Source: Leptospiraceae bacterium (GTDB lineage Bacteria > Spirochaetota > Leptospiria > Leptospirales > Leptonemataceae). Taken from it: a stretch of DNA of 64,000 nt. Both the position numbers and the translations under genes were made by a program. The stretch is taken from positions 372,001 through 436,000 of the forward strand of contig JAOACE010000013.1 of NCBI GenBank assembly GCA_026418015.1. Direction: 5' to 3'. This document shows, piece after piece, positions 63,840-64,000 of this stretch. The notes under the pieces were generated by a model that did no database searches, was not told the origin of the DNA, and saw only the letters and a program-made list of their open reading frames with translations. The stretch's first letter is position 1; each line of letters begins with the position of its first letter.

Positions 63840-64000
63840 ATGGAAATCGAAGGAATAAAAAATGTATACAAAAGAATTGGAGAAATTCAAAATAAAATCA
63901 ATTCTATTCAAACTAGGTTTGTACCAAAAAGTTTTTTAGAACAAGTAAATACTTTAAACAAAGAAAAGATTGAATCAGAATCAAAAGATAAAATTAATCC
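63840..64000 (+). CDS. Start of a protein, possibly a flagella-associated lytic transglycosylase (runs off right edge)
   Basis: The frame opens at the ATG at 63840 and stays open to the edge (53 codons). The start EIEGIKNVYKRIGEIQNKIN then SIQTRF resembles the N-terminal leader of spirochaete transglycosylase/flagellar proteins near fliG, but no catalytic segment is visible. It is divergent from fliG. The call is a guess from the leader and the position. Confidence 0.35.
   Translation, partial: MEIEGIKNVYKRIGEIQNKINSIQTRFVPKSFLEQVNTLNKEKIESESKDKIN

Noticed and set aside
1-64000. CRISPR arrays, insertion sequences, rRNA or tRNA genes
   Set aside because: I saw no direct-repeat array, transposase motif, or conserved tRNA/rRNA segment in either strand. 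A tRNA scan could still find one that I missed.

Overview
The window reads as chromosome from a low-GC (roughly 30% G+C by eye) spirochaete of the Leptospirales. The evidence is two FlaA flagellar sheath protein genes in tandem, a FliG, many short lipoproteins with spirochaete-type lipoboxes, a fused HemC-HemD, a DUF115/Maf-type protein and a BLUF-cyclase locus like those known from Leptonema and Turneriella. Genes are tightly packed, and several convergent pairs overlap at their 3' ends. The organism is an inference from gene content; no rRNA or tRNA gene was seen.

Layout. 1-5 kb: a lipid gene set on the minus strand (acyl-CoA dehydrogenase, MaoC hydratase, long FabG-type reductase running off the left edge), a divergent TetR regulator with a twin palindrome between them, and a STAS/HATPase partner-switch pair. 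5-14.5 kb: lipoproteins, a phosphohexomutase/ABC-ATPase/DUF115 operon, CcmB-CcmC haem export permeases and a degenerate rhomboid. 14.5-22.5 kb: ParB-ParA-RsmG with a parS site inside rsmG, an ATP-grasp/FMN-oxidase fusion, and MnmG. 22.5-29.6 kb: ArgG, a complete LIV-type ABC transporter (livKHMGF) and a D-2-hydroxyacid dehydrogenase. 29.9-30.5 kb: a decayed, higher-GC iron-sulfur oxidoreductase remnant. 30.9-37.7 kb: ArgRS, an ECF sigma/anti-sigma/Spy-like module, an orphan ParA-like gene and flaA2-flaA1, two of these with sigma-28-like promoters. 37.8-46.6 kb: a membrane adenylate cyclase, a tandem PPK2 kinase, a BLUF-cyclase photoreceptor locus interrupted by a TGA, a Cys-to-Ser papain-like lipoprotein and HemCD. 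46.6-56 kb: the replication-origin neighbourhood, with DciA-like/RecF/DnaN leftward and RpmH/RnpA/YidC/Jag/MnmE rightward, and an AT-rich repeat-bearing gap between them (candidate oriC) with no dnaA beside it. 56-64 kb: outer-membrane proteins, a CsgG/DUF4384 protein, a nitrilase-family amidase, an Hpt protein, a PrsW-like/cNMP-binding fusion, FliG and the start of a possible flagellar transglycosylase.

How the parts connect. Chromosome maintenance (ParAB-parS, DnaN, RecF, candidate origin) and tRNA wobble modification (MnmE and MnmG) lie around one origin. cAMP signalling recurs: one membrane cyclase, one BLUF-associated cyclase and one cNMP-binding membrane protein. The most striking locus is the photoactivated-cyclase homologue at 42957-44006. 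It is colinear with the single-chain enzymes but interrupted by an in-frame TGA exactly where the BLUF tryptophan is expected, and an ATG follows three bases after the stop.
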